Source: Candidatus Aminicenantes bacterium UBA6228 (GTDB lineage Bacteria; Acidobacteriota; Aminicenantia; Aminicenantales; Saccharicenantaceae). From it: a stretch of DNA of 64,000 nt. The translations under genes were made by a program, and so were the position numbers. Shown here piece by piece: positions 34,919 to 44,890 of the stretch. The notes under the pieces are model-generated. The model searched no databases. It had not been told where the DNA came from and saw only the letters and a list, made by a program, of their open reading frames with translations. The stretch covers positions 186,001-250,000 of the forward strand of contig DJWO01000009.1 in NCBI GenBank assembly GCA_002441005.1, in the 5' to 3' direction. How positions within the stretch are numbered: position 1 is the stretch's first letter; each line of letters begins with the position of its first letter.

Positions 34919-37306
34919 TTACTGCCTTAATTTGGTCTCAGACTTTCCCATAACTTTAAACTGCCTGACCAGCCGCCGCCCTTCCCCATCAACCAGAATC
35001 AACCGGTGTTCCCCTGCCGGCGGATTTAAAACTATTTTATGAAAATGCCTGGTAGTCGTCAGGTAGTCTTCGTCCAGATGCCAGTGAATGACCGCTTCCT
35101 TTTGCTGGTGGACCGCTTCAAAGACAACTTCTTGAGGTTGTCCATCGAGATCAACCGGAATGAAAACGGCCGTCCCTGGCTCTGGATAAATCAGGTTCAT
35201 TATTCTTGACCCGTCAGCCACATCAACCTGATTGTTCTTACCTGATCTCAAAGGCGGTAACGGCCGGTAGCCGGGATGCCAGGTCCGATAATAATATTCC
35301 TGAACCGGAGGTAAAACAAACCAGCTTTGATGTTTCATTCTGGCCACTGATTCAAACCGGCTGTCAACCCGGTACTTGCCAGCCGGGTCAAGGTGAACTA
35401 ATTGATGATAACGGCAGGCCTGATCAAAATGACTTTCTGCCGGCACCCAGCTGGACTTTTTAGAGCACAGTTCAGTGGCCAGATAACCCGAATCCTGACA
35501 GACTTCTATTCTCTTTAATGAACCTGGCGGCGCCGTTATTTCGCCGCCCGTATCCAGCAGGCCCAGTACTTCAAACAGAAAGGGAGCAGCCGCGGCCAGT
35601 CCGGTTATTTCCGGCCGGCCTTCGCCATCGGCATTCCCCGCCCAGACGCCGATGGTATAATTCGGGGTCACTCCCACCGCCCAGGCATCCTTTAAGCCGA
35701 AGCTCGTTCCTGTTTTCCAGGCTATCCAGCGGGCCGAGCTGAAATTCCGCCAGAAACCTTCCTCATCCGGCCGGTTGACTTCAGTCAAGGCCAGAAGGGT
35801 CAGGTAGGCAGCCCCGGAGCTAAGGTCCTTCAAGCCAGAGAGAATTTTCTTCTCATCTCTCAGCAATCTGATTTTCGAGTCGTCACCTTCGGGCTCCATG
35901 GCTCGCCGGCCCATTTCGGCATACATCGAGGTTATCTCCAGAAGCTTCCCTTCAGCTCCTCCCAGGATCAGGCTTAAGCCATAATCCTCAGCCGGCCTGA
36001 AAAGAGTACTCATTCCCCAGCCTGACAGTTTGTTCTTGAATTTAGCAATTCCATACTGATGCAACAACCTGACTGCCGGCACATTAAGAGACCAGGCTAA
36101 GGCTGTCCTGGCTGGTACAGCACCTCTAAACTGGCGGTCAAAATTCTTGGGTCTGAAACCTTCATATCTGGTTGGGATATCCGGGACAAGCATCTCCGGG
36201 CTCAGCCAGCCTTCCTGGAGCATTAGCCCATAAAGAAAAGGCTTAAGAATGCTGCCAGTGCTCCTCGGACTCTGAGCCACATCTACATACTGGGCGCTAT
36301 CAAAGTTCCGCCCTGAACCAATGTTGCCGATATAAGCTGTGACTGCTTCCTTTTTGTTATCAATGACTACGACCGCCAGGTTTCTGAGGCCACGGTTGAG
36401 CAGCTTTTCACCATAAGCCTCAGCTGCCAGGTTCAGTCGCCGCTGCAAGTCATAATTAATGAAAGAATTGAAAGGCGTTTTCCATCCAGGGTCATTAGCC
36501 AGTGTTTCCAGGAGATGCTGACAGTCTCTGGGTATGGGTTTAAGGTTGGCTGGCACGGGTTCGCTCAGAGCCAGCCGGTATTCAAGTTCCGACAGGTAGC
36601 CATGCTGCCATAATTTCCACAACAGGCGGTCTCGCTTTAACTTGAGCTTTGGCCAGCCTTCACTTTGAGCGGCCAGAGAAGGATTTTTTGGCAAAACCGC
36701 TAAAAAGCAGGCCTCCGCCCAGCTTAAATCTTCCGGGCTGCGTCCAAAATAAAACCAGGAAGCAGCATTTATCCCCACCACATTCCGGCCAAATGGTGCC
36801 TGCTCAGCAAAAAGCGATAGAATCTCCTTCTTGCTAAAGTGGAACTCCAGTCTCAGAGCCAGAGTTGCTTCCTTTATCTTTTGGCCGAAAGTCCGGTGGC
36901 TGTTTTTCTCAGCTAAACGGGCCAGCTGCATGGTGATGGTGCTGGCCCCGCTTTTGACTTCACCGGCCTTCAAATTCTGCCAGACGGCTCTGACCACCGC
37001 TAAGGGATCAACGCCGGGATGAAGATAAAAGCGCCGGTCTTCAAACTGCAGGACTGCTTTAAAATATTTTTCAGGAATTTTTTCTCCGCGGGGAAACCGC
37101 CACTGGCCATCAGCCGCCAGCCGGGCTCCCAGGAGCTGACCATCCTCTGAGAAAAGCACGGGAGAAAGCGGTTCCTTAAAGACCGGGCCGAGCGGCCAGA
37201 ACCTGAGAAGCAGGCTCACCAGCAAAAGCAAACCGCCAATCGTCAGCCACAGCTTCTTTTTCCCCGCGCCGAGCCGCCTTGCTTTTTGCTTTCCTAATCT
37301 TGCCAT
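34919..37306 (-). CDS. pbpC: Penicillin-binding protein 1C
   Basis: A 795-aa bifunctional murein synthase. A single N-terminal membrane anchor at about 18-38 follows a basic head. The GT51 glycosyltransferase domain (about 60-230) has catalytic Glu in FEDRRFYLHPGVDP and the SGASTITMQLARL motif. The transpeptidase domain has Ser in GSILKPF, SLN, and KTGTS. The C-terminal PBP1C extension (about 640-795, BiPBP_C-like) contains the W-rich WHPGYRPLPP region. It lies 105 bp after the alpha-2-macroglobulin gene, the same pairing as E. coli yfhM-pbpC, which suggests coordinated repair of the wall and trapping of attacking proteases. Confidence 0.95.
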   Translation of the reverse strand: MARLGKQKARRLGAGKKKLWLTIGGLLLLVSLLLRFWPLGPVFKEPLSPVLFSEDGQLLGARLAADGQWRFPRGEKIPEKYFKAVLQFEDRRFYLHPGVDPLAVVRAVWQNLKAGEVKSGASTITMQLARLAEKNSHRTFGQKIKEATLALRLEFHFSKKEILSLFAEQAPFGRNVVGINAASWFYFGRSPEDLSWAEACFLAVLPKNPSLAAQSEGWPKLKLKRDRLLWKLWQHGYLSELEYRLALSEPVPANLKPIPRDCQHLLETLANDPGWKTPFNSFINYDLQRRLNLAAEAYGEKLLNRGLRNLAVVVIDNKKEAVTAYIGNIGSGRNFDSAQYVDVAQSPRSTGSILKPFLYGLMLQEGWLSPEMLVPDIPTRYEGFRPKNFDRQFRGAVPARTALAWSLNVPAVRLLHQYGIAKFKNKLSGWGMSTLFRPAEDYGLSLILGGAEGKLLEITSMYAEMGRRAMEPEGDDSKIRLLRDEKKILSGLKDLSSGAAYLTLLALTEVNRPDEEGFWRNFSSARWIAWKTGTSFGLKDAWAVGVTPNYTIGVWAGNADGEGRPEITGLAAAAPFLFEVLGLLDTGGEITAPPGSLKRIEVCQDSGYLATELCSKKSSWVPAESHFDQACRYHQLVHLDPAGKYRVDSRFESVARMKHQSWFVLPPVQEYYYRTWHPGYRPLPPLRSGKNNQVDVADGSRIMNLIYPEPGTAVFIPVDLDGQPQEVVFEAVHQQKEAVIHWHLDEDYLTTTRHFHKIVLNPPAGEHRLILVDGEGRRLVRQFKVMGKSETKLRQ

Positions 37307-37411
37307 TTTCCTTATCTTAATTTTTCATCACCGGCAAAATAGTCATCTCTGAAAGAAGGCTCCCTGTTCTGTCACCTCAACTGCTTATAATAATTACCTC
37401 ATCTGGTATCT

Positions 37412-40400
37412 CTATCTAACTATATTGACCCACTGCCCTCTGGTATTGGCCTGAACTGAATCATCATACATAGCTTCAACCGCTATTCCCGGCTGATAGA
37501 ACCGGCCGAGATAAGAAGCGTTCAAAGCCACCAGAAAGGTCTTCGACTCGCCAGGATTAAGGCTGAAATAGCTGTAGATCCTGTCGTCCCGGACATCCTG
37601 GTAATCATAATTTTTGACCGGACGGTTATCGCGGCTGAAAAGAGGATTCTTAATCTGAAAGCCAGAAGCGACCAGGTGAGTTAGGACCAGATTCTGAAGC
37701 TGGCGGACCGTATTATTCCTTATCTCGACATCAACCAGAAGATCAGAGCCCTGAGTAATAGCGCTGATCTCGACCGGGTTCATTTTGAGGTCACGGTAAA
37801 TGACCTTAATCTCCAGACCCCGGGAAAAGGTTTCTTCCTGGCCAGCGGCTGGAATTCCCTTAGTATAAACCGTCATATAAAGTGGATTTTTAGAATTGTT
37901 GGCCAGTGATAAATCACGGCCCTCGGCCGGAAAATTCTCATAGGTTCTTTTTTCTACCAGGACTGAAGATTCAACCTTTTCTGCCTTGTTATCATCCCAG
38001 GCTAAGGTAAAGTTGTAAGGTTCGCTGCCAGCTGTCCCGTAAAAGCTGGATAAAGCCAGGAGGATTGTGGCTGTTTCGTTGGTGGAAAGCCAGAGGTCTG
38101 AGGAAGTAACCTCGCCGATTTCCTGGATGAGTGGTTTAGCTTTGTCCCTCATGTCCATCAGACTCAAACAATGGGCAGCCAGAGCTTTGTCCCTGAGTTC
38201 CGAACCAAAGGTTACCGCTGAATCCCGGTATTTATCAAATTCCAACCTGATTTTTTTAACCAGTTCAGCCGCCGCCTCCGTTTGTCCGCTCAGGTGATAA
38301 GCCGCGGCCAGAAGAATTCCAGACAGGTTGCCTAAATCCGTTCTTTCCCTGAGCCTGTTCATGGCTCCAGGGTCTGGCTCTCGAGCTTCGGCCAGGGTAA
38401 ACAGGCGAAAAGCCTGAGTTAACTGGCTATGGAGAGTTCCGGCCGTCCAGGCATTGACCAGCATTTTCTGGTTCTCTTTCCAGCTATTGAGCATGGCTTC
38501 TGGTACATAATAGCCGGCCCTTTTAGCTTCCAGCAGGAACCAGCCGGCATAGACTGAGGTCCAGTCATGGGCAGTCCGGTCTCCAGGCCAGTAACTAAAG
38601 GCTCCATTGGGCATTTGAAAATAACTCATCCTGGTAACCGCTGTCCGGACATGATCCTCGATGTCTTTGGTTTCCTTCGAGGTCAATCTGACCAGATTTT
38701 TTAGATAAAGCTGGGGAAAGGCGATGGAGAGTGTTTGTTCCAGACAGCCATAAGGATAGCCGATCAGAAAATCCAACCTTTTGTCTAATTGCAGGGCGGG
38801 CAGGCTGGAAACTTCCACCGTCACCTGATTGGTGCCTTTGAGCCCGAAGGCCACAACCTTCTCCTTCAGTTCCTGGCCGGGTTTTACCTCGAAAGAAGCA
38901 ACCCTGGTCAACCAAGGATTCGGACTGAGGACTTCTATAAAAACTTTATCAGAAATTGTCTCCGAGCCTCCTTTAACCTGAAAACTGACCTGACCCTGTC
39001 CGACTGCTTCAGCTGTTTTCAATTCAAAATTGACTATCTGGTCGCCAGGCTGGCTGAAAGAAAGAGTCTTCTGTCTTTCCCCTGAAATCTCAAAGAACTC
39101 ATTGGTCTTAAGGGAAACTTCAATTTCTTTAAGACCCGGGTCAGTCACAAAAACTGTAATGGGAACGCTGACCTGTTCTCCGGACCTGACGATTCTGGGC
39201 AGGGTGGGCAGAGCCATTAAGTCGCGCCTTACCGGGACTGATTTTTCGGCTGAGCCGAAAACTCCTTCCCGGCCAGCTACCACCATCACTCTGACTGCCC
39301 CAAAGTATTGAGGCATCAGGAATTCGTGGCTGGCCGTTTCCCCCGGCTTGAGTTCAAAGGGGCCGTCAAAAAGAGCCACCGGTGGAAATCTTCTGGGTTT
39401 GCGGGCTTCTTCAGCCGCTCTTTTATATTCATCACCGCCCAGAGCTAACAGGCGGTTCAATTCAGCCCCGTAAGCTTCAGCCACCTGGTCAAACACATCC
39501 CAGGTAGATACCCCCAGGGCTTCTCGCTTATAGAATTCTGCTCTCAGGTCGGGAACCTGATAATTGGTTAGAGAGAGCAGCCCCTCATCGACTACTGCCA
39601 GAGTATAGAACATCCTCTGGCCGTTTTTTTCTCCAACTTTAATTTTGAATTTTTCCAGCGGCTGGATTTCTTCGGGCAGGTTAAGAACCGGTTCCAGTTT
39701 GGTTGCCGGGTTTTCTACCATGAGCGGAATGACTCCATACATCCTGATCGGAGCATCGCTGACCTTCCCGCTATGGGGCTGAATCAGCGTGACATAAACA
39801 TAGACATTGGGAGTCATATTTTCAGTGAGCTGGATCTCAAAACGGTTCTCTCCTTTCTGGGTCGAAACCCACATCTTCTGAAGCACCGCTGAACCCGATT
39901 CAACTGAAACCAGAGCCCGTCCCTGAACTGCTTCCGGCAGGTAGATGACTGCTTTTTCTCCGGCGAGATATTTCTCTTTATCCGATGACAGGGACAATCT
40001 GGAGGCTTCCTCACCTCCAGTGGCTCTGGAGCGGCCTGTCCAGTCTGGCCAGTCCACATAGATAATCTGTCCCGCCGAATGGCCGCCCTCGGGGTCTTCC
40101 ACCCGGATAAAGAATCTGCCCCAATCAGGATACCCGATCTGGAATTTCCAGGAAGCCTGTCCCCTGTCATCAGCAGTCAGGATGTCACTCGTTATAGGGC
40201 GAGTATAGCTCCTGGATAAATAATCAGCTAAGGAGGTGCCTTCTTTTTCCCACCACCACCGCCAGTCAATTTTGTAAAGAGAAATTCTAAGCTTCCGGCG
40301 GGAAACCGGCTGGCCACGGGCATCAACCGTCGCCAGGCTAACCAGTTGTTCTTTACCGGTTTCCAGGTAGCCATAGCCTTTTTTAGCTTCAGGCAGCCTC

Positions 40401-42931
40401 AAGCCAACATAACAATCGTAAGGATGCAGGGGCTGACTGAAAGAGTCCAGGCTGAAATCACCTGATTCTTCAAAGACCCTGGTCACAAATCTGGCCTCTA
40501 ACCCGCCTGGAGCAGTTGAATCAATTTCAAAATCAAGCCTGGCCAGGTCTTTACCCTGGCTATCAAGAGTGCCTTTAGACTGAAGAACATCGCCGGCAGT
40601 AAACTCTTTAGAAGGATCGTCGAAAGTAAAACCCGGAAATTTATTGAAAACCGCCGGTTGGGGTGAGAGGCTAACGGTGATGTCATATTTCAGGTTGGCA
40701 GCCGGGGCTCCATGCAGCCACTGGGAGTTAATCGTAGCCTGAATGGGTAAATCTTTTCTGGTCAGAATACTGACCGGTGTTTTAAATTCAATTTTCAAGC
40801 GGTTGGGCACCACAGTCTCGATTCTGACTGTCCTGGAGAAAGTTAAACCTCCAACCAGAACTCTGGCCTGCCAGGAACCGGTCTGAGCTTTTTCCTCTGT
40901 TTCTATTTTAAAGGCGTGAAATGATCCCAGAGACCTGGATGGTTTCAGAGTTGTGACCAGCTGACCCTGAGGCGAAGACCATTCCATAGTTACCGGATAG
41001 TTGGCTGGCAGGCGCTTTTCCCGGTCAAACAGAACAAAAGTCAGATAAATAGTATCACCCGGCCGCCAGACCCCTCGCTCCCCATAGATGAACCCTTTAA
41101 TTCCTTTTTTGACTGTTTCGCCGCCTATATCAAAATGACTGAGACTTAAAGCTGAGTCTCCGCTCAACCGGAGATATCCCAGATCGCGGCCAGCCCTGGC
41201 GATGACCAGGAAAGGCCTTTCTTTCAACTGGAAGGTAGCAAAACCATTACCGTCACTGGCCGAACTGGCCTGCAGTTGTTGCTGGTAATTATAGACTTCG
41301 AGCTTGACCCCGGCCAGAGGCTGAGCTGTCCTCAGGTCAGTTACAACCAGATGGAGGTTGTTATCTTTTTCCATCTTGGCGATCAGCCCCAGGTTCGAGC
41401 TAAGAAGATTCCTGGCAACGACGGCCTTCTGATTATAGTTTGGATTATAATAGGCGTCATGGCAGGGATCATTCCGGTTGAGCCAGCCGTTCTGAAGATA
41501 AGGATAACGATAACTTTCGTCCCAGTAGTAATCCTCCGGAGTTTCACCGGTCTCATTTATTAAAGGCGGTTCCAAAGCCGGGGGCGATGTTACCTCAGGG
41601 CAGGGATAGGTGGTATTGCCACGGTTAAACGACAGAATCAGGCGGTAAAGGCTGCCACTCTCCTCTTGAAAGAGCGGGGTAACGTCGAGGTCATAACGAG
41701 CCCAGTTAGAGGTTACTTCCGGATCATCAGAAAGATTAATGGTTTTGCGCCAGAGATAGCGGCCGACTCTGGTTAGTTCTCTGGAGCCGGTCAGTTCATT
41801 GACCTGAAGAAACTGAGCGATATTATCGGGAAATATCTGAAAGGCTGTGACCTGGATTGATTTGAGATTAATGGCTTCAATTGGCACCGTCAAACGGTCT
41901 TTGCTGGGCAGGATAATACCCTGGCCAACAAAGCGGACCTGGGGAGAGGGAAGTCCAAAAGTCACCTCAAAGCTTTTTTCTTCATCCAGGGTTGTCTTCC
42001 GAAGGCTTTTTATTCCTGGATAGACTTTCAAGACCACTGTTTCCCGGAAACCCTTCGGGCTATAAACTCTGATCGTATTCTGGCCAATCTCCCAGGTTAA
42101 AGGCAGTTCTCCTACCCGCAGCAAACCGGTTAAATCCTGGTTAGGATCCAGAGGATCAGAAAAACGCAAAAGGATGTGGGGCGAGTCATCCCGTACTGCC
42201 GTCGCACTGAGCAGTTCAAAGCGGGACAGAGACGGAACTTCTATTTCCCGTTCTCCTTTATCTTTTATTTCTAAGGGGCTTCCATCCCAGACCAGCCTGA
42301 CCAGGGATGGTGCCTCGCCCCGGATTATTCCATTCACCCTGAAATCATGCCGGATTCCGTCGCCCGAGTGGCTCCAGGTAATGGGCAGCCTGGTTCCAGA
42401 CTGTTCAGCCAGAAGGACTTTTTCCACCCGGGAAGCTTCTTCCAGGTCAGAGGTCAGCAGCTGTCCTTTAAGGGTTTGAACTTCTGGCTGCGACGGCTCG
42501 TCGGTATAAAGTCCATCAATCATTATTTCCATCAGGGGTTTAATCGTCCGGAAAGTGAAAGAGAATTCAGAAAACTGTTTGGGCAGTTTCATAATTTTGT
42601 CAACATGCAAAATAGCCCTATATTCGGTATCCGGTTTTAGTTCAGTCACCGGGATCAGAACCAGTTCCCTGGTTCCAGTCCATTGCAGCTTTCCTTCTAT
42701 GGCTGGCGAGATTTCCAGCACCGGCGGCGGTGTTTCCCCGGGCTGCCCGACTGGCTGGACAAAAACCACCCGGAGGCGGGCTTTCCGGGGAATAGTTCCG
42801 GAAGTATGGGCACTGATGTATTTATACCATTCCTTATCCATGGAAACTTCCGGCCGCGGCTGTTCTTTTTTGCAGGCAAAAAAACCAGCCGCCAGCAGGA
42901 TGATTAAGCTCCAGCCAAGCAATTTTTTCAT
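37412..42931 (-). CDS. Alpha-2-macroglobulin lipoprotein with thioester
   Basis: An 1839-aa periplasmic protease inhibitor. The lipobox GFFAC places the lipid on Cys20. Multiple MG beta-sandwich domains follow, with the bait region and ANATO-free bacterial layout; the macroglobulin segment VDEGLLSLTNYQVPD is at about residue 1130. The thioester motif is GCLEQ in the helical toroid that follows (MSYFQMPNGAFSYWPG). Bacterial A2Ms covalently trap foreign proteases that reach the periplasm. Size and thioester match the E. coli YfhM class. It is transcribed with pbpC. Confidence 0.95.
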   Translation of the reverse strand: MKKLLGWSLIILLAAGFFACKKEQPRPEVSMDKEWYKYISAHTSGTIPRKARLRVVFVQPVGQPGETPPPVLEISPAIEGKLQWTGTRELVLIPVTELKPDTEYRAILHVDKIMKLPKQFSEFSFTFRTIKPLMEIMIDGLYTDEPSQPEVQTLKGQLLTSDLEEASRVEKVLLAEQSGTRLPITWSHSGDGIRHDFRVNGIIRGEAPSLVRLVWDGSPLEIKDKGEREIEVPSLSRFELLSATAVRDDSPHILLRFSDPLDPNQDLTGLLRVGELPLTWEIGQNTIRVYSPKGFRETVVLKVYPGIKSLRKTTLDEEKSFEVTFGLPSPQVRFVGQGIILPSKDRLTVPIEAINLKSIQVTAFQIFPDNIAQFLQVNELTGSRELTRVGRYLWRKTINLSDDPEVTSNWARYDLDVTPLFQEESGSLYRLILSFNRGNTTYPCPEVTSPPALEPPLINETGETPEDYYWDESYRYPYLQNGWLNRNDPCHDAYYNPNYNQKAVVARNLLSSNLGLIAKMEKDNNLHLVVTDLRTAQPLAGVKLEVYNYQQQLQASSASDGNGFATFQLKERPFLVIARAGRDLGYLRLSGDSALSLSHFDIGGETVKKGIKGFIYGERGVWRPGDTIYLTFVLFDREKRLPANYPVTMEWSSPQGQLVTTLKPSRSLGSFHAFKIETEEKAQTGSWQARVLVGGLTFSRTVRIETVVPNRLKIEFKTPVSILTRKDLPIQATINSQWLHGAPAANLKYDITVSLSPQPAVFNKFPGFTFDDPSKEFTAGDVLQSKGTLDSQGKDLARLDFEIDSTAPGGLEARFVTRVFEESGDFSLDSFSQPLHPYDCYVGLRLPEAKKGYGYLETGKEQLVSLATVDARGQPVSRRKLRISLYKIDWRWWWEKEGTSLADYLSRSYTRPITSDILTADDRGQASWKFQIGYPDWGRFFIRVEDPEGGHSAGQIIYVDWPDWTGRSRATGGEEASRLSLSSDKEKYLAGEKAVIYLPEAVQGRALVSVESGSAVLQKMWVSTQKGENRFEIQLTENMTPNVYVYVTLIQPHSGKVSDAPIRMYGVIPLMVENPATKLEPVLNLPEEIQPLEKFKIKVGEKNGQRMFYTLAVVDEGLLSLTNYQVPDLRAEFYKREALGVSTWDVFDQVAEAYGAELNRLLALGGDEYKRAAEEARKPRRFPPVALFDGPFELKPGETASHEFLMPQYFGAVRVMVVAGREGVFGSAEKSVPVRRDLMALPTLPRIVRSGEQVSVPITVFVTDPGLKEIEVSLKTNEFFEISGERQKTLSFSQPGDQIVNFELKTAEAVGQGQVSFQVKGGSETISDKVFIEVLSPNPWLTRVASFEVKPGQELKEKVVAFGLKGTNQVTVEVSSLPALQLDKRLDFLIGYPYGCLEQTLSIAFPQLYLKNLVRLTSKETKDIEDHVRTAVTRMSYFQMPNGAFSYWPGDRTAHDWTSVYAGWFLLEAKRAGYYVPEAMLNSWKENQKMLVNAWTAGTLHSQLTQAFRLFTLAEAREPDPGAMNRLRERTDLGNLSGILLAAAYHLSGQTEAAAELVKKIRLEFDKYRDSAVTFGSELRDKALAAHCLSLMDMRDKAKPLIQEIGEVTSSDLWLSTNETATILLALSSFYGTAGSEPYNFTLAWDDNKAEKVESSVLVEKRTYENFPAEGRDLSLANNSKNPLYMTVYTKGIPAAGQEETFSRGLEIKVIYRDLKMNPVEISAITQGSDLLVDVEIRNNTVRQLQNLVLTHLVASGFQIKNPLFSRDNRPVKNYDYQDVRDDRIYSYFSLNPGESKTFLVALNASYLGRFYQPGIAVEAMYDDSVQANTRGQWVNIVR

Positions 42932-43401
42932 AGGACTTCCCCTTTCTTCCTTTCTTAGATACTGACATTTTAAGACGCCTTTTCCCAGAAAGTCAAAATT
43001 AAAATTTCCACCGGATGGAATTGTCGCCTTGAGTTATCTGCAACTGATTCTTTACCAACCGCTAAACTTAAAGCTTTATCTTGAAAGGGTAATCTGATTT
43101 CAGACTTTATTAGCAGGAAATTTTAGCTTCTAATTCAATCAGCTCTTGTTCAAAGAAAAAATTTTTCGATGATCAATTTATAGTTGGCCTGCAGGTTCAG
43201 TAAGGGCTAAGCTTTTTTAGATCAAATTTGAGCCCGAAACTTTTTATTTGAGCTTGAGCCTATTTTTTCTTAAAATCACAGTGTTAAAGGTCAAAAGCAG
43301 GAGAAAGCAGGAGACGGACTTGACTGTTGATATTACCTATGAGCGAGCTTTATTTCTTAATATCATTTTTTTAATATCATTTAACTTAAAAGGAGACCAT
43401 C
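42932..43401. other. Divergent promoter region
   Basis: 470 bp between the minus-strand A2M and plus-strand epimerase genes. It is AT-rich throughout. TTAATATCATTT occurs twice in tandem at about 43357-43381, just upstream of the epimerase ribosome-binding site. TTGACT at 43320 and TTGATA at 43327 are possible -35 elements but lack good -10 partners. Confidence 0.45.
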
Positions 43402-44616
43402 ATGAAGATAACCCGCCAGCAATTTTTAAAATATTTTAGCCTTGGTCTGGCTTCAACCGCCCTGGTTAAAAAACCAGTCTTAGCCTCGGTTAAAATGGCT
43501 CAAGCCCGGGAAGAAGTCAGGAAGATGAAGATTAAGAAAATCGAAATCTGGACTTTTGATGTTCCGATTGTATCTCCTTTCCGGATAGCCATTGGTACCA
43601 TGTATGCAGCCAACGATGTCCTGGTTAAAATCACGACTGATAGCGGGCTCTATGGACTGGGTGAAGCCTGTCCCTTCCCGCCCATTACCGGGGAAACCCA
43701 GGCCGGAAATATGGCTGCTGCCCGGGCTATTAGAGAAATCTTAGCAGGCAAGGAGGCCCTGGCCATAGAAAAACTGATGGAAGAGGTTGGTAATATCATC
43801 CATTCCAATCCCAGTGCGGTGGCTGCCTATGATCAAGCTCTCTATGACCTACTGGGAAAAGCGGCTGGCCTGCCCCTCTATAAGCTTCTGGGTGGTTACC
43901 GCTCGAGCTTCGAAACTGATCTGACTACCGGGCTCAACACGCCGGAAAAAATGGTGGAAAGTGTTAAGGACAGCCTGGCTCAGGGTTACCGTCAGATAAA
44001 AATAAAGGTGGGTGAAGATCCTGATCTCGATGTCAGGCGGGTAAAGATGGTCAGGGAAGCCATTGGTCCGGATATCCCGCTTAGAATTGATGCCAATCAG
44101 GGGTGGTCAGTTCCCCAGGCTATAGCGGCTCTGAGGCGAATGGAACCTTTTAAGGTTGAGTTCGTGGAGCAACCGGTTCTGGCCTCTGATCTGGCTGGCC
44201 TGAAAGCCGTCAGAGAACAATCTCCGGTTCCCATTATGGCTGATGAATCGCTTTTTCTGCCGCCAGACAGCATTAAACTGATCAGGGAAGAAGCCTGTGA
44301 TTATTTCAACATCAAGTTGATGAAAGCCGGCGGGCTGCTTAACTCGCTTAAGATCGCCCAGGTGGCTGCCGCCGCCAATATACAATGTATGGTCGGTTGT
44401 ATGTTAGAAACCAGGCTGGCCCTGACCGCAGCCGCTCATTTAGTCGCCAGTCAGAAAAATATCATCTTCGCTGATCTCGATGGCAACTCCGAGCATACTG
44501 TTGATCCGGTCATCGGCGGAATGAAAGTCGAGAAAGGAACTATTTACCTGCCGGAAGAACCAGGGCTGGGCTGCGATGTCGATCCGGCTTTTTTAAGAAA
44601 GATGCAGTCGGTTTGA
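43402..44616 (+). CDS. Dipeptide epimerase, enolase superfamily, with export-type N-terminus
   Basis: A 404-aa enzyme of the L-Ala-D/L-Glu epimerase group, used to recycle murein peptides or epimerise other dipeptides. Catalytic Lys200 and Lys202 (QIKIKVG), metal ligands Asp230 (DANQGW), Glu256 (EQP) and Asp281 (DES), second-base Lys305 region (KLMKAGG), and the dipeptide-specific DLD motif at 358-360 are all present. Unlike typical members, residues 1-30 resemble a Tat/Sec leader: TRQQFLK then a hydrophobic stretch, with Gln replacing the second Arg of the twin-arginine motif. AAAAGGAGACC precedes ATG 43402. Export is inferred; specificity cannot be set by sequence alone. Confidence 0.85.
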   Translation: MKITRQQFLKYFSLGLASTALVKKPVLASVKMAQAREEVRKMKIKKIEIWTFDVPIVSPFRIAIGTMYAANDVLVKITTDSGLYGLGEACPFPPITGETQAGNMAAARAIREILAGKEALAIEKLMEEVGNIIHSNPSAVAAYDQALYDLLGKAAGLPLYKLLGGYRSSFETDLTTGLNTPEKMVESVKDSLAQGYRQIKIKVGEDPDLDVRRVKMVREAIGPDIPLRIDANQGWSVPQAIAALRRMEPFKVEFVEQPVLASDLAGLKAVREQSPVPIMADESLFLPPDSIKLIREEACDYFNIKLMKAGGLLNSLKIAQVAAAANIQCMVGCMLETRLALTAAAHLVASQKNIIFADLDGNSEHTVDPVIGGMKVEKGTIYLPEEPGLGCDVDPAFLRKMQSV

Positions 44617-44890
44617 ACTGAATAATTGCTTTCTAACCTGATTACCGGCCGGTGGATGGACTACTCCTGTCATTAGAAATTAGCCATCGGCCCTGACCTC
44701 AAAAGCTGAGGCCAGTTCACTTTTCAAGTGTAAATAACAGCTGGCCGGTCTGAACTGTGTTAGGTCAGATACATTGGTGACACTTGAGAGAATAGCCAGA
44801 ATTGAATAGAATGGAGATGGCTCTGGCCTGAGCAGGTTTGTATTTTTAAAAAAAGCTAGGAGAGGCCGGACCGGGCAAAAAGAGGCGAAC

